Positions 27,413 through 35,250 of a DNA stretch of 64,000 nucleotides are shown here, piece after piece (position 1 is the stretch's first letter; every line of letters begins with the position of its first letter). The stretch comes from Mycobacterium interjectum (GTDB taxonomy: Bacteria; Actinomycetota; Actinomycetes; Mycobacteriales; Mycobacteriaceae). The stretch is from the NCBI GenBank assembly GCA_002102225.1, contig LQPB01000037.1, positions 1 to 64,000 on the forward strand. Reading direction: 5' to 3'. The notes under the pieces are model-generated. The model saw only the letters and a list, made by a program, of their open reading frames with translations. It was not told the DNA's origin and searched no databases. Position numbers and translations under genes: made by a program.

Positions 27413-27781
27413 TCAGCCGCGCTCCCACGGCGCGCTGTCGCCCATCTTCTTGTAGTACTTCGCCAGGTGGCTTTTGACGCGGGCGACATCTGCCCTGGGC
27501 AAATCGATACCTCCGCGAGCGCCGTCCATGATCGCGCCCGCGATCATCACTCCCCGCGGCACCGCTTTGAGTTCGCCGCCGATCACGTCGGCGAACAGCA
27601 GCTTGTAGGCCGTGAAGTTGTCTTTTTTGCCGCTGTCGTACCAGATGTGGGCGTCGCGGTATTTCTGGTTCGGTTTGTCCTGGGCACCGGCCCACTTGCG
27701 CACCCGCTTTTCGGCGGCGGCGCCGTCCCACGGGCGGTCGCGGTCGGCCAGCGGCAGATCCTTGAACGCTGTTACGGACAT
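27413..27781 (-). CDS. Stand-alone phage prohead-protease-associated-like domain protein
   Basis: A 122-aa protein with no signal peptide. It shows the pattern WDGAAAEKRVRKWA...YKLLFADVIGGELKAVPRGV...GARGGIDLP...VKSHLAKYYKKMG. I recognise this arrangement from the non-catalytic part of some phage/prophage capsid-maturation proteins and similar actinobacterial genes. Here it stands alone, outside the integrated element, with no protease domain or phage neighbours. It could be a domesticated phage piece. Function unknown. Confidence 0.6.
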   Translation of the reverse strand: MSVTAFKDLPLADRDRPWDGAAAEKRVRKWAGAQDKPNQKYRDAHIWYDSGKKDNFTAYKLLFADVIGGELKAVPRGVMIAGAIMDGARGGIDLPRADVARVKSHLAKYYKKMGDSAPWERG

Positions 27782-27822
27782 GGTTTTCCGCGTGCCCGCT
27801 GAAAGGCCCGGATAAACGCCGG

Positions 27823-28275
27823 CTAACCGTCCGCTGCGGCGGCCTCGGGGACCTCGCCGGCTCGGCCGGCCGCGGTCAACGCGATCGAAACCGGTACGGG
27901 GGTGGCCATCTCGATCTTTCCGTGCGGATCGTAATAGGCGCCGATGGTGTACTCGCCTTCGGCCTTGACCGGGAAGCTCAGGTTTTCGGTGAAGCACCGG
28001 TACTTGGACGGTCTGTCGCCATCGTCCGGCCAGTGCCACGACGCCTCGAGGCTGCCGCATGGCTCCCCCGCGGGATCTTTGCACACGACGTGCAGTTCCG
28101 CGTCGTAGTCACCACCGGACCGCGCGTGCACCACGAGGACGATCGGAACGATTGCCAGCAAGGGGATTTGGTCCACCCGATACCACGTCGTGGGTATGCC
28201 GGTGGCATAGATCGCGCCGTTATCGTCCAGCGCGGCAGTGCCGGCCACGAACAGCGCGGCGATATTCAGCATCAC
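27823..28275 (-). CDS. Conserved hypothetical protein, DUF6941-like
   Basis: A 150-aa beta-rich protein of unknown function. It begins NIAALFVAGTAALDDNGAIY, resembling the small family also seen at 8502-8885. The central part carries four Cys (VCKDPAGEPC and YRCF), perhaps structural. Two adjacent Met starts (28275 and 28272) are possible. It is same-strand with the preceding domain protein but separated by about 40 bases. Confidence 0.55.
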   Translation of the reverse strand: MMLNIAALFVAGTAALDDNGAIYATGIPTTWYRVDQIPLLAIVPIVLVVHARSGGDYDAELHVVCKDPAGEPCGSLEASWHWPDDGDRPSKYRCFTENLSFPVKAEGEYTIGAYYDPHGKIEMATPVPVSIALTAAGRAGEVPEAAAADG

Positions 28276-28421
28276 GACAGCTTAATTCGCAAGAAATTCG
28301 CAAGTGATCGGCGGTAGCTTTCGGCTCAGCGAACTGAAGTTGGGACCGGTAGCAACGCGGGCGATGTCGAATTGCACAGCAGCGCGGCCCACCAGGGCCC
28401 ACACCATCGGAAAGGACCACG

Positions 28422-28835
28422 ATGAGCAACGTTCGTTCCATGACACGACGAGTCGCGCGGGCCGCAACGACGGCGTTGGTGGCCGGCGGTGTCGGTGTGG
28501 CCGGCCTGGGGCTGACCGTGGGAACCGCCCACGCGCACCCCGGCCCCGTGCCGTTGAACGCCTGGCCCGGCTGCCCGGAGGACCACCCGCAGGGGCCCTG
28601 CCACTGGTGCCCCGGCCAACCGCTGCCGCCGACCGGAAATCACGTCACCAACCCGGTGATTTGGGACAACAACGTCTGCCACACGTACTACTACGTGTAC
28701 TTCGGCCAGGGAAACGTCGCGCAAAACATCTGGGACGGGGAGAACCCGCCGCCGCCACCCCCGCCGCCGCCACCGGGCCTCATCAACAAGGACAACTGCC
28801 AGCAGATCCTCGGGATCTTCTGCCCTCACGCCTGA
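28422..28835 (+). CDS. Secreted proline-rich small protein
   Basis: A 137-aa exported protein of unknown function. The signal peptide is long (TTALVAGGVGVAGLGLTVGT, cleavage after AHA). A Cys/Trp/His-rich central part follows (CPEDHPQGPCHWC). Then come an uninterrupted run of ten prolines (about 109-118) and a C-terminal CQQILGIFC. The ATG follows GGAAAGG. Likely cell-envelope or extracellular. Confidence 0.65.
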   Translation: MSNVRSMTRRVARAATTALVAGGVGVAGLGLTVGTAHAHPGPVPLNAWPGCPEDHPQGPCHWCPGQPLPPTGNHVTNPVIWDNNVCHTYYYVYFGQGNVAQNIWDGENPPPPPPPPPPGLINKDNCQQILGIFCPHA

Positions 28836-28861
28836 TCGGACGCGTGGCGGGTCGCCGCCAT

Positions 28862-29932
28862 CTAGGCCGGCCCGAGGCCGGGCACGATGTCGCCGAGGCG
28901 GAACGTCACCGGCTGCTCGAGCTGCGCGTAGGTGCACGAGCGGGGGTCACGGTCGGGTCGCCACCGGCTGAACTGGGCGGTGTGCCGGAACCGCGGGCCT
29001 TCCATGTGGTCGTAGCGGACCTCGACCACCCGCTCGGGCCGTAGCGGCACGAACGAGAGATCCTTGCCGGCGTTCCAGCGCGAGAATTCGTTCTTGCGCG
29101 GCGTCCGTTCGCCAGCCTCGTGCGCGGCCCAGTTCCACGGGTGGCCCTCGAAACCGGTTACCAGCGGCTGCAATTCGGCAAACAGCCGCCGCCGTTCGGC
29201 CATCGGCAAGGCGCCGATCACGCCGACCGACGCGAGCTGTCCGTCGTCGGTGTAGAGCCCGAGCAGCAGCGAGCCGATCGCGTCGCCGCCCGACTTGTGC
29301 ACCCGATAGCCGGCGACGACGCAGTCGGCGGTCCGCTCGTGCTTGATCTTGAACATGACGCGCTTGTCCGGCTGATACGTGACGGTCAACGGCTTGGCGA
29401 TGACGCCATCGAGCCCGGCACCCTCGAACTCGGAGAACCACCGCCGCGCGGTTTCCATGTCTGTGGTTGCCGGCGTCACGTGAATCGACGGCCCGGAGCC
29501 CGCCAAGGCGTCGACGAGGGCCGCGCGCCGCTCGCTGAACGGGCGCCTCGTGTAGTCGTCGTCGCCCAGCGTGAGCAGGTCGAACGCGATGAACGAAGCC
29601 GGCGTCTTCTCGGCGAGCATTCGCACCCGCGAATCGGCCGGGTGGATCCGCTGCTGCAGCGCTTCGAAGTCCAGGCCGTGATCGGTCGCGACGACGATCT
29701 CCCCGTCGATCACGCAGCGTTGCGGCAGCTCGGCGCGCGCCGCGGCGACCAGTTCCGGGAAGTAGCGGGTCATCGGGCGCTCGTTGCGGCTGCCGAGCTC
29801 GACCTCGTCGCCGTCGCGAAAGCAGATGGACCGAAAGCCATCCCACTTGGGTTCGTACGACGCGTCCGCGGGCATCGACCGCACCGGCTTGGCCAGCATC
29901 GGCGACACCGGCGGCATGACAGGCAGCTGCAT
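28862..29932 (-). CDS. ligC: ATP-dependent DNA ligase LigC
   Basis: A 356-aa minimal ATP-dependent ligase. Motif I with the adenylated Lys is YEPKWDGFR (residues ~26-34); DGEIVV, motif IV-like DGVIAK and a C-terminal OB-fold region are recognisable. Synteny with Rv3731, next to primPolC, supports the name. In mycobacteria LigC works in repair synthesis and excision repair rather than Ku-dependent joining. It diverges from primPolC with 25 bases between starts, so the two probably share a promoter region. Confidence 0.92.
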   Translation of the reverse strand: MQLPVMPPVSPMLAKPVRSMPADASYEPKWDGFRSICFRDGDEVELGSRNERPMTRYFPELVAAARAELPQRCVIDGEIVVATDHGLDFEALQQRIHPADSRVRMLAEKTPASFIAFDLLTLGDDDYTRRPFSERRAALVDALAGSGPSIHVTPATTDMETARRWFSEFEGAGLDGVIAKPLTVTYQPDKRVMFKIKHERTADCVVAGYRVHKSGGDAIGSLLLGLYTDDGQLASVGVIGALPMAERRRLFAELQPLVTGFEGHPWNWAAHEAGERTPRKNEFSRWNAGKDLSFVPLRPERVVEVRYDHMEGPRFRHTAQFSRWRPDRDPRSCTYAQLEQPVTFRLGDIVPGLGPA

Positions 29933-29957
29933 GAGGTCATTGTGCTGGAATCATCAT

Positions 29958-30998
29958 GTGGCCGTTGCAGCGGAGGAGATCGACGTCGACGGCGTCGCGG
30001 TGCGGCTGACCAACCCCGACAAGGTGTATTTCCCCGCCCTGGGGTCGGACGGGACCAAGCGGCGGCTCGTCGAGTACTACCTGGCCGTGGCGGGCGGGCC
30101 GATGCTGACCGCGCTGCGCGACCGGCCCACCCATCTGCAGCGCTTCCCGGACGGCATCGACGGCGAGGAGATCTATCAGAAGCGGGTACCGCAGCACCAC
30201 CCCGACTACCTGGAGACCTGCCGGGTGACGTTCCCGTCGGGCCGCACCGCCGACGCGCTGAAGGTGACCCACCCGTCGGCGATCGTGTGGGCGGCGCAGA
30301 TGGGCACCATCACGCTGCACCCGTGGCAGGTGCGCTGCCCGGACGTCGAGCATCCCGACGAGCTGCGGATCGACCTGGATCCGCAACCCGGCACCGGTTT
30401 TCAGCAGGCGCGCTCGGTCGCCGTCGACGTCCTGCGGCCCCTGCTCGACGAACTCGGCCTGGTCGGCTACCCGAAGACCTCCGGGGGTCGTGGGGTGCAC
30501 GTGTTCCTGCGCATCGCCACCGACTGGGACTTCATCGAGGTGCGCCGGGCCGGCATCGCGCTGGCCCGCGAGGTGGAGCGCCGCGCGCCCGACGCGGTGA
30601 CCACGTCGTGGTGGAAGGAGGAGCGCGGCGAGCGGATCTTCATCGACTTCAACCAGAACGCCCGGGACCGCACCATGGCTTCGCCGTATTCGGTGCGGCG
30701 CACGCCGATCGCGACGGTGTCGACGCCGCTGACGTGGGACGAGCTGGCAAGCGCCGATCCCGACGACTACACCATGGCGACCGTGCCCGACCTGGTGCGG
30801 CGCCGGTCCGATCCGTGGGCCGGCATGGACGACGTGGCCCAATCGATCGCGCCGTTGCTGGAGATGGCCGAGGCCGACGAGAAGCGTGGACTGGGCGACA
30901 TGCCCTATCCGCCGAACTACCCGAAGATGCCGGGCGAGCCGAAGCGGGTGCAGCCGTCCCGGGATACCGATCTGACTAGGCGAAACAGGCGGAGTTGA
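29958..30998 (+). CDS. primPolC: Primase-polymerase C (LigD-polymerase-like), 3' end modified by element insertion
   Basis: A 346-aa archaeo-eukaryotic primase-fold polymerase like Rv3730c, which fills short gaps with LigC. The metal-binding motif is DLDPQP, followed by SGGRGVHVFL and IFIDFNQNA, so all catalytic motifs are intact. GTG 29958 gives the usual length; ATG 29931 is in frame but overlaps the ligC start. The last 13 codons after PKRVQPS are supplied by the integrated element. The native tail (PKRVQPSKDTDRKRT) is stranded at 40851-40897. Confidence 0.88.
   Translation: MAVAAEEIDVDGVAVRLTNPDKVYFPALGSDGTKRRLVEYYLAVAGGPMLTALRDRPTHLQRFPDGIDGEEIYQKRVPQHHPDYLETCRVTFPSGRTADALKVTHPSAIVWAAQMGTITLHPWQVRCPDVEHPDELRIDLDPQPGTGFQQARSVAVDVLRPLLDELGLVGYPKTSGGRGVHVFLRIATDWDFIEVRRAGIALAREVERRAPDAVTTSWWKEERGERIFIDFNQNARDRTMASPYSVRRTPIATVSTPLTWDELASADPDDYTMATVPDLVRRRSDPWAGMDDVAQSIAPLLEMAEADEKRGLGDMPYPPNYPKMPGEPKRVQPSRDTDLTRRNRRS
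30920..30943 (+). repeat. attL core repeat
   Basis: 24 bases starting CCCGAAGATGCCGGG, inside the primPolC coding sequence (PKMPGEPK). Identical to 40830-40853. Similarity continues past the core to about 30956 with only two mismatches, so the element-borne arm mimics the gene's native 3' end. Confidence 0.85.
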
Positions 30999-31047
30999 GA
31001 CATTGCACCGACTAGCATATAGGGCATTCGCCAGATAACCTAAATAC

Positions 31048-31950
31048 ATGGCCGAATCCCTCGAATCGCTGCGCGCCAGCTTCAACCGGCACCTGCGCGT
31101 CGAAGGCAAAGCCGACCGCACCATCGTCCTGTACGGGCAATCCATCACCTACTTCAGCCGGTGGCTGGCCCAGCGCGGCCAGCCGGCCGACCTGTCGAGC
31201 CTCGACCGCGACACCGTGCTGCGATGGCTCGACTTCCTGCGCGGCCGCGGCCACTCCGCCGGCACCATCCGCACCCGCTGGCGCGGACTGCGCCGTTTCA
31301 CGAACTGGCTGCTGGCCGAGGGCATCATCCGCACCGACCCACTGGCCGGCATCACGATCGACAAGCCCGAACCGCCGCCTGTGCCGATCCTCGACGATGA
31401 CGAGCTGGCGGCGCTCCTTGCCGCCTGCAAGGGCAAGCGGTTCGCCGATCGCCGAGACGAGGCGCTGATCCGGCTCCTGATCGATTGCGGGTTGCGCGTG
31501 TCGGAGGTCACCGGCATCGACCTCGACGACCTCGACCTCGACGGCGAGACCGTGACCGTCACCGGAAAAGGCTCACGGATCCGCTCGGCGTACTTCGGCG
31601 CCAAGACCGCCCAAGCGCTCGACAGGTACCTGCGCGAACGCGCCAAACACCGCCACGCCAGCAGCGCGGCCCTGTTCCTGGGTGAGCGGGGCCGCTTCAC
31701 CCCCGACGGGGTTCGGGAGCGGCTGAAGGTGCGCGCCGACATGGCCGGCCTCGACCCGGCGGCGATCCACCCGCACCGCTTCCGCCACACCAACGCCCAC
31801 GACTTCCTGCTCGCCGGTGGCCAGGAACGCGACCTCAAGCGGCTGATGGGCTGGCGCAGCGACACCATGCTCGAGCGTTACGGCGCCTCGGCGGCCGACC
31901 ATCGGGCGCGCGAGGCCGCCCGGCGGCTACGAAGGGGGGACCGGGTGTGA
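31048..31950 (+). CDS. int: Tyrosine recombinase/integrase of the element
   Basis: A 300-aa XerC/D-like integrase. An N-terminal SAM-like core-binding domain (residues 1-95) is followed by the catalytic domain. Active-site residues visible: R150 (GLRVSEV), K174 (TGKGSR), H243-x-x-R246 (HRFR), W269 in the His/Trp position and nucleophile Y278 (LERYG). The set is complete, so it should be active. It lies 49 bases inside the primPolC stop, adjacent to attL, as expected for a satellite or prophage integrase. Its TGA overlaps the next GTG. Confidence 0.93.
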   Translation: MAESLESLRASFNRHLRVEGKADRTIVLYGQSITYFSRWLAQRGQPADLSSLDRDTVLRWLDFLRGRGHSAGTIRTRWRGLRRFTNWLLAEGIIRTDPLAGITIDKPEPPPVPILDDDELAALLAACKGKRFADRRDEALIRLLIDCGLRVSEVTGIDLDDLDLDGETVTVTGKGSRIRSAYFGAKTAQALDRYLRERAKHRHASSAALFLGERGRFTPDGVRERLKVRADMAGLDPAAIHPHRFRHTNAHDFLLAGGQERDLKRLMGWRSDTMLERYGASAADHRAREAARRLRRGDRV

Positions 31951-32231
31951 GTGATCCGATTGTTACCGGGCCCGGCCGTGCGCTCCTGCTGGCTCGACAC
32001 ACCCGCTGCCGCAAGATGATTGCAAAGTACTGGGCCGCCGTAGGTGTCAACGACCGGACCGTCTACGACGGCGAATGGCGCCCGGTGCCGGCCGGCGACA
32101 ATGGTTGTTCCTGTGTGCCACCGCCGACGTTGCCGGGTGGCACGGTGCTAGCCGCGGAGGTTGAGCTGGCACTATCGGCACCCGTTCCAGCCGACCTGGC
32201 GCGGGCCGCGCGGACCATCCCCGTGGGGTAG
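31947..32231 (+). CDS. Small element protein, unknown
   Basis: A 94-aa protein starting at a GTG that overlaps the integrase stop, so it is translationally coupled to int. It has two Cys in the middle (NGCSC) and a basic N-terminal helix (HTRCRKMIAKYWAA). Position beside int would suit a recombination directionality factor, but no excisionase helix-turn-helix is recognisable. Unknown function. Confidence 0.55.
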   Translation: MSDPIVTGPGRALLLARHTRCRKMIAKYWAAVGVNDRTVYDGEWRPVPAGDNGCSCVPPPTLPGGTVLAAEVELALSAPVPADLARAARTIPVG

Positions 32232-32234
32232 AAG

Positions 32235-32274
32235 TACTAGCAAATTGGCGCGGCTAGCACAGACCACGCTAGTA
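32235..32274. promoter_or_regulatory. Cluster of CTAG-centred motifs upstream of the replication genes
   Basis: TACTAGCA (32235-32242), GCTAGCA (32253-32259) and GCTAGTA (32268-32274) lie in 40 bases. TACTAGC and GCTAGTA are inverted copies. A related GACTAGCA occurs at 31010-31017 before int. These could be repressor or integrase arm sites controlling the divide between integration and replication modules. The ~140-base gap around them has no gene. Confidence 0.4.
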
Positions 32275-32369
32275 TTGCGCTAACGGCTCCGTTCGACCGA
32301 GGTGCACGCGGCACCAACGTCATTTTGAGCGAGTGAGAGCGGCTCGCAGAACACCGAGAGGTTTCTGCG

Positions 32370-32648
32370 ATGGCTGCTGCCACCAGTCTGACACCCGAAA
32401 TGCGTTCGCTGCGGGCGTCGCTCGCCGCGAACACCTCGTGGGCCAACACCAAGAACCGGGCCGCCCGCACCGCGCAGGCCCGCGCAGCCCTGCTCGACAA
32501 GTTCGAGAAACAGGTCGACCCAGACGGCGTCATGCCGCCCGGCGAACGGGCTAAGCGCGCCGAAAACGCCCGCCGCGCCCACTATCAGCAGATGGCGTAC
32601 AAGTCCGCCAAGGTCCGCCAACACCGCAAAGCGGTTGAATCAGCATGA
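32370..32648 (+). CDS. Small basic helical element protein
   Basis: A 92-aa, Ala/Arg/Lys-rich, probably all-helical protein. It contains DPDGVMPPGERAKRAENARRA, a pattern I associate with short ORFs of actinobacterial phages, plasmids and integrative elements. The function is unknown; it might bind DNA. Its TGA overlaps the ATG of the replication-like gene (ATGA), implying coupled expression. Confidence 0.6.
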   Translation: MAAATSLTPEMRSLRASLAANTSWANTKNRAARTAQARAALLDKFEKQVDPDGVMPPGERAKRAENARRAHYQQMAYKSAKVRQHRKAVESA

Positions 32649-33889
32649 GCGGCAAGAAGTCTGACAAGCAGTCCATCAGCGACGAGAACCGCGAACGGTG
32701 GCGGAAAGCCCAAGCCGACAAGTTCGCGTGGATCAAGGCGGCCGGCGCCGACCGCACAATCCGCGATAGCACATACCGGGTGCTGTCCCTGTGCGCCATT
32801 CACGAAGCCGGACACAAAGGCCACTGGATCGGCAAGCGAAGGCACCTGGCGAAGCTGTGTGGTGTAACGGTGAGCACATTCGACCGCGCTACAGCCGAAG
32901 GCGTCGCCAGGAATTACATCGAACAACATACCGACCCGGAGGATCGCCGCGCGCACAAATACCACATCGTCACCGTCGACGAACGCAACGAAATGTTTTA
33001 TGAAGCATTGAACGACTGGCGACGCGAATATCGGGAATGGCTCGACGCCGAACGCCAATTCATCGGCAAGCAAACCCGAGACTGGCTAAAGGCGGAAAAG
33101 CAGTTCGCGCAGGAATGGCTCAACGCGGAGAGCCGGTACTACGACGACATGCGCGCACTCCATAGGCAGGCGTACGACATCGCGGTCGATCGAGGCCAGG
33201 ACCACGAGAGCGCGTACGCATTCGCGGACCAGGTACGCGATCTGGTCATGGCCGGGCGCCTTCGGCTTGGAACAGTCCAGGCCCTCTACGCGATGGCGAA
33301 CGAAACGGCCTGCCCGGCCGTCTGGCAGATGGCGACGACCTCCGCCCAAGTGGCGGCGACTTCTGAGGAATTGGCGACGATCTCCGGGCAACTCGATGAA
33401 GTAGTCGTCAATCGCACTGCCGCTACCTGCGAAAACGTTCAAAGTCCTTACGCGGAAGTACTGCAAGTACCTCAAGTACTGCAGTGCGAGCCCGCTGCGC
33501 CGCGCGCGGAGCGCGCGCTCCGCGGCTCGCATGATGACCAACTTTCCGACGCGGTTTGGCAAGCCATGGATAGACAAAGGGCGAGGGCAGCGGGTTGCAA
33601 GCTGTGCTACGGCTCTGGCGCGTTCCTCAACCCCGACGGCGACCCGGTGGTGCTGACAGACGCCGAATACGCCGACGAGCAAGGGGTGCTGTGTCAGCAT
33701 TCCATGGCCGGCAACCTCGCCGAAATCCGTCGCATCGAGGGTGGGGGATTTTGGCTATCCCCGACTGGTTGGCCCGAAATAGATTCGCAATACCGGGAAT
33801 TCGCCGACGTGCCGCCCGTCACTGTTGACGGCACCCTAACCGGGGCGGCATTGCAACTAAACGATCCGCTGAGATTAGGAGAGCAATGA
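32645..33889 (+). CDS. Replication-initiator-like protein with N-terminal winged helix
   Basis: A 414-aa protein. Residues ~40-95 (STYRVLSLCAIHEAG, then KRRHLAKLCGVTVSTFDRA) form a winged helix-turn-helix like phage/plasmid replisome organisers. A charged coiled-coil-like middle follows (about 120-200). A Cys-containing C-terminal part has CKLCYGSG and LCQH, perhaps a zinc site. GC is lower than chromosomal genes. By position it is the likely replication gene, but no helicase or primase motif is present. Confidence 0.6.
   Translation: MSGKKSDKQSISDENRERWRKAQADKFAWIKAAGADRTIRDSTYRVLSLCAIHEAGHKGHWIGKRRHLAKLCGVTVSTFDRATAEGVARNYIEQHTDPEDRRAHKYHIVTVDERNEMFYEALNDWRREYREWLDAERQFIGKQTRDWLKAEKQFAQEWLNAESRYYDDMRALHRQAYDIAVDRGQDHESAYAFADQVRDLVMAGRLRLGTVQALYAMANETACPAVWQMATTSAQVAATSEELATISGQLDEVVVNRTAATCENVQSPYAEVLQVPQVLQCEPAAPRAERALRGSHDDQLSDAVWQAMDRQRARAAGCKLCYGSGAFLNPDGDPVVLTDAEYADEQGVLCQHSMAGNLAEIRRIEGGGFWLSPTGWPEIDSQYREFADVPPVTVDGTLTGAALQLNDPLRLGEQ
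33456..33530. repeat. Tandem 9-mers plus inverted repeats inside the replication-like gene
   Basis: Three tandem 9-bp units, AAGTACTGC, AAGTACCTC and AAGTACTGC (33456-33482). They are followed by GCGAGCC (33486-33492) inverted to GGCTCGC (33524-33530), enclosing the perfect 14-bp palindrome GGAGCGCGCGCTCC (33508-33521). Iteron-like repeats next to a strong hairpin inside a rep gene are a common origin design. The 9-mers also encode a VL/VP-Q repeat, so protein-level selection is an alternative. Confidence 0.45.
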
Positions 33890-34140
33890 CCCACGTCCAG
33901 AAACAATTCCGAGTGGACCGGACGTGGCAGCCCGACGACGAGTGCGTGCTGGCCGTGCTGACCGACGAGGACGGCGCGGAGTCGTTTCATCTGTTCACCC
34001 GCGAATGGTTCGACGGCCCAGCTGCAGACGGGGGCCGCCTTCCTCGGTACACGTTGCCGAGCCACGAACTCGCTGGCCCGCTTCCGCCGTCGTGGCAATG
34101 CCGCCTGGACGCCGCAAATCGAAAGGAACACCAACCATGA
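33886..34140 (+). CDS. Small element protein, unknown
   Basis: An 84-aa acidic/aromatic protein starting at an ATG overlapping the previous stop. No motif is recognised. It is part of a chain of four small overlapping ORFs leading to the scaffold gene, which argues it is expressed. Confidence 0.55.
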   Translation: MTHVQKQFRVDRTWQPDDECVLAVLTDEDGAESFHLFTREWFDGPAADGGRLPRYTLPSHELAGPLPPSWQCRLDAANRKEHQP

Positions 34141-34397
34141 GCAACGAACCGCCCCAGATCGAGACGATTCTCCGCCCCGAGGGCACCGTCGTGATCAACC
34201 CGACCGGGATGGCGTTCACCTACCAGCAGGCCAACGGTCAGGAAATCATCAGTGTGCTGGTCGACACCACCGCCCTCGGCGCGTTCCAGATACCGCTCAC
34301 GGTCGAGGCGGCCGGCGCGGCAGCGCAGAGGTTGGCGTCCATGGTGGGCGGCTTGCCGGCGCTGCGTTCGGAATGGGCTGCGAGACACCCGCAGTGA
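34137..34397 (+). CDS. Small element protein, unknown
   Basis: An 86-aa protein with a good GAAAGGA ribosome-binding site. It overlaps both neighbours by four bases. Predicted mixed alpha/beta; no domain recognised. A structural or regulatory role in the capsid module is possible from position only. Confidence 0.55.
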   Translation: MSNEPPQIETILRPEGTVVINPTGMAFTYQQANGQEIISVLVDTTALGAFQIPLTVEAAGAAAQRLASMVGGLPALRSEWAARHPQ

Positions 34398-34588
34398 CAA
34401 CCTGCAGCCACGGCCATGACCTAGATGCCGACGGCGGCGCCTACTGGTTGCGGGACGGCCATAGGCATCGGCGGCGCTGCCGGACGTGTCAGCTCGCCGC
34501 CAACGCCGCCTGGTACGCCGAAAACAAGCACTGGTACAACGCGGGCCGGTACCGCCGCCGCGCCGAAGCGAAGGAGATCAACCGATGA
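34394..34588 (+). CDS. Small Cys/His element protein
   Basis: A 64-aa very basic protein from GTG 34394, overlapping the previous TGA. CSHGH near the N-terminus and CRTC in the middle could hold a zinc ion; the rest is Arg/Tyr-rich helix (NAGRYRRRAEAKE). It resembles short phage HNH-adjacent or DNA-binding zinc proteins, but no catalytic motif is complete. Confidence 0.5.
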   Translation: MTTCSHGHDLDADGGAYWLRDGHRHRRRCRTCQLAANAAWYAENKHWYNAGRYRRRAEAKEINR

Positions 34589-35085
34589 CGACCGCCGAGA
34601 CAACCACGCCGCCCGCCGACGCCACCCAGAGCGCGCCAGAAGGCGCCACCCCAACGGATGACACCGCCCCGGCCGAAAACGTTGGCGAGAAGGAGATTCC
34701 GGCCGACGAGGGGCAACCTAGTGGGCGGTCAGCGAAGTACCGGGAACGCGCGCAAGCCGCCGAAACCCGAGCCGCCGAGCTGGAGCAACAGATCACCGAC
34801 TACACCGCGACGATTGAGCGGCTGCAGCGGCTCCACGTCGACCAGGCCATCACCGCGGCCGGCGTGAAACCCGCGGCGGTGCACGCCGTCACCGACCTGG
34901 CGGACCTCCTCGGCGACGACGGGCTGCCCGACAGTGCGAAGATCGCGGCCGCGGTGAAGACGGCGCGTGACCGGCTCGGCATCCAGCCCCCGACGTTTTC
35001 GCGACAGACGGGCATGCGGTCCGGCGCCGGTGCGCCACAACCCAAGAAGGACGGGTTCGCTGCGGCGTTCGCTCCGCGCGAATGA
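34585..35085 (+). CDS. Capsid scaffold-like protein
   Basis: A 166-aa acidic protein directly upstream of the capsid gene, the classical position of a scaffold. The order is: disordered Thr/Pro/Ala-rich N-terminus, a coiled coil (REQAQ/AETRAAELEQQITDYTATIERLQ-type heptads, about residues 50-80), then a helical C-terminal part ending in basic residues. It matches the architecture of actinophage scaffolds. ATG 34585 has AAGGAGA upstream and overlaps the previous stop. Confidence 0.68.
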   Translation: MTTAETTTPPADATQSAPEGATPTDDTAPAENVGEKEIPADEGQPSGRSAKYRERAQAAETRAAELEQQITDYTATIERLQRLHVDQAITAAGVKPAAVHAVTDLADLLGDDGLPDSAKIAAAVKTARDRLGIQPPTFSRQTGMRSGAGAPQPKKDGFAAAFAPRE

Positions 35086-35089
35086 CTAG

Positions 35090-35118
35090 TTCGACACCGT
35101 ACTCCGGCACCGTATAGA
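35090..35118 (+). promoter_or_regulatory. Candidate promoter for the capsid gene
   Basis: TTCGAC (35090-35095) and TATAGA (35113-35118) are separated by exactly 17 bases, matching a housekeeping sigma-type promoter. They sit in the 165-base gap before the capsid ATG, so the capsid gene may be transcribed separately with a long leader. Confidence 0.5.
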
Positions 35119-35250
35119 CTGAAGGGGACGCGCGCACCGGCGCCCGAGCAGACCGTCGCCCGGCCGGACACGTTGCGGATTCCAATTCCCTGAATCTTGC
35201 GCGCGTCCAGCACATCTGGGTGGCGCGCCCAGCCTCGAAAGGCCGCAAAC

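Noticed and set aside
28862..30998. Complete Ku/LigD end-joining operon
   Set aside because: The ligase is the short LigC type and the polymerase is a stand-alone PrimPolC; no Ku or LigD nuclease domain is present.
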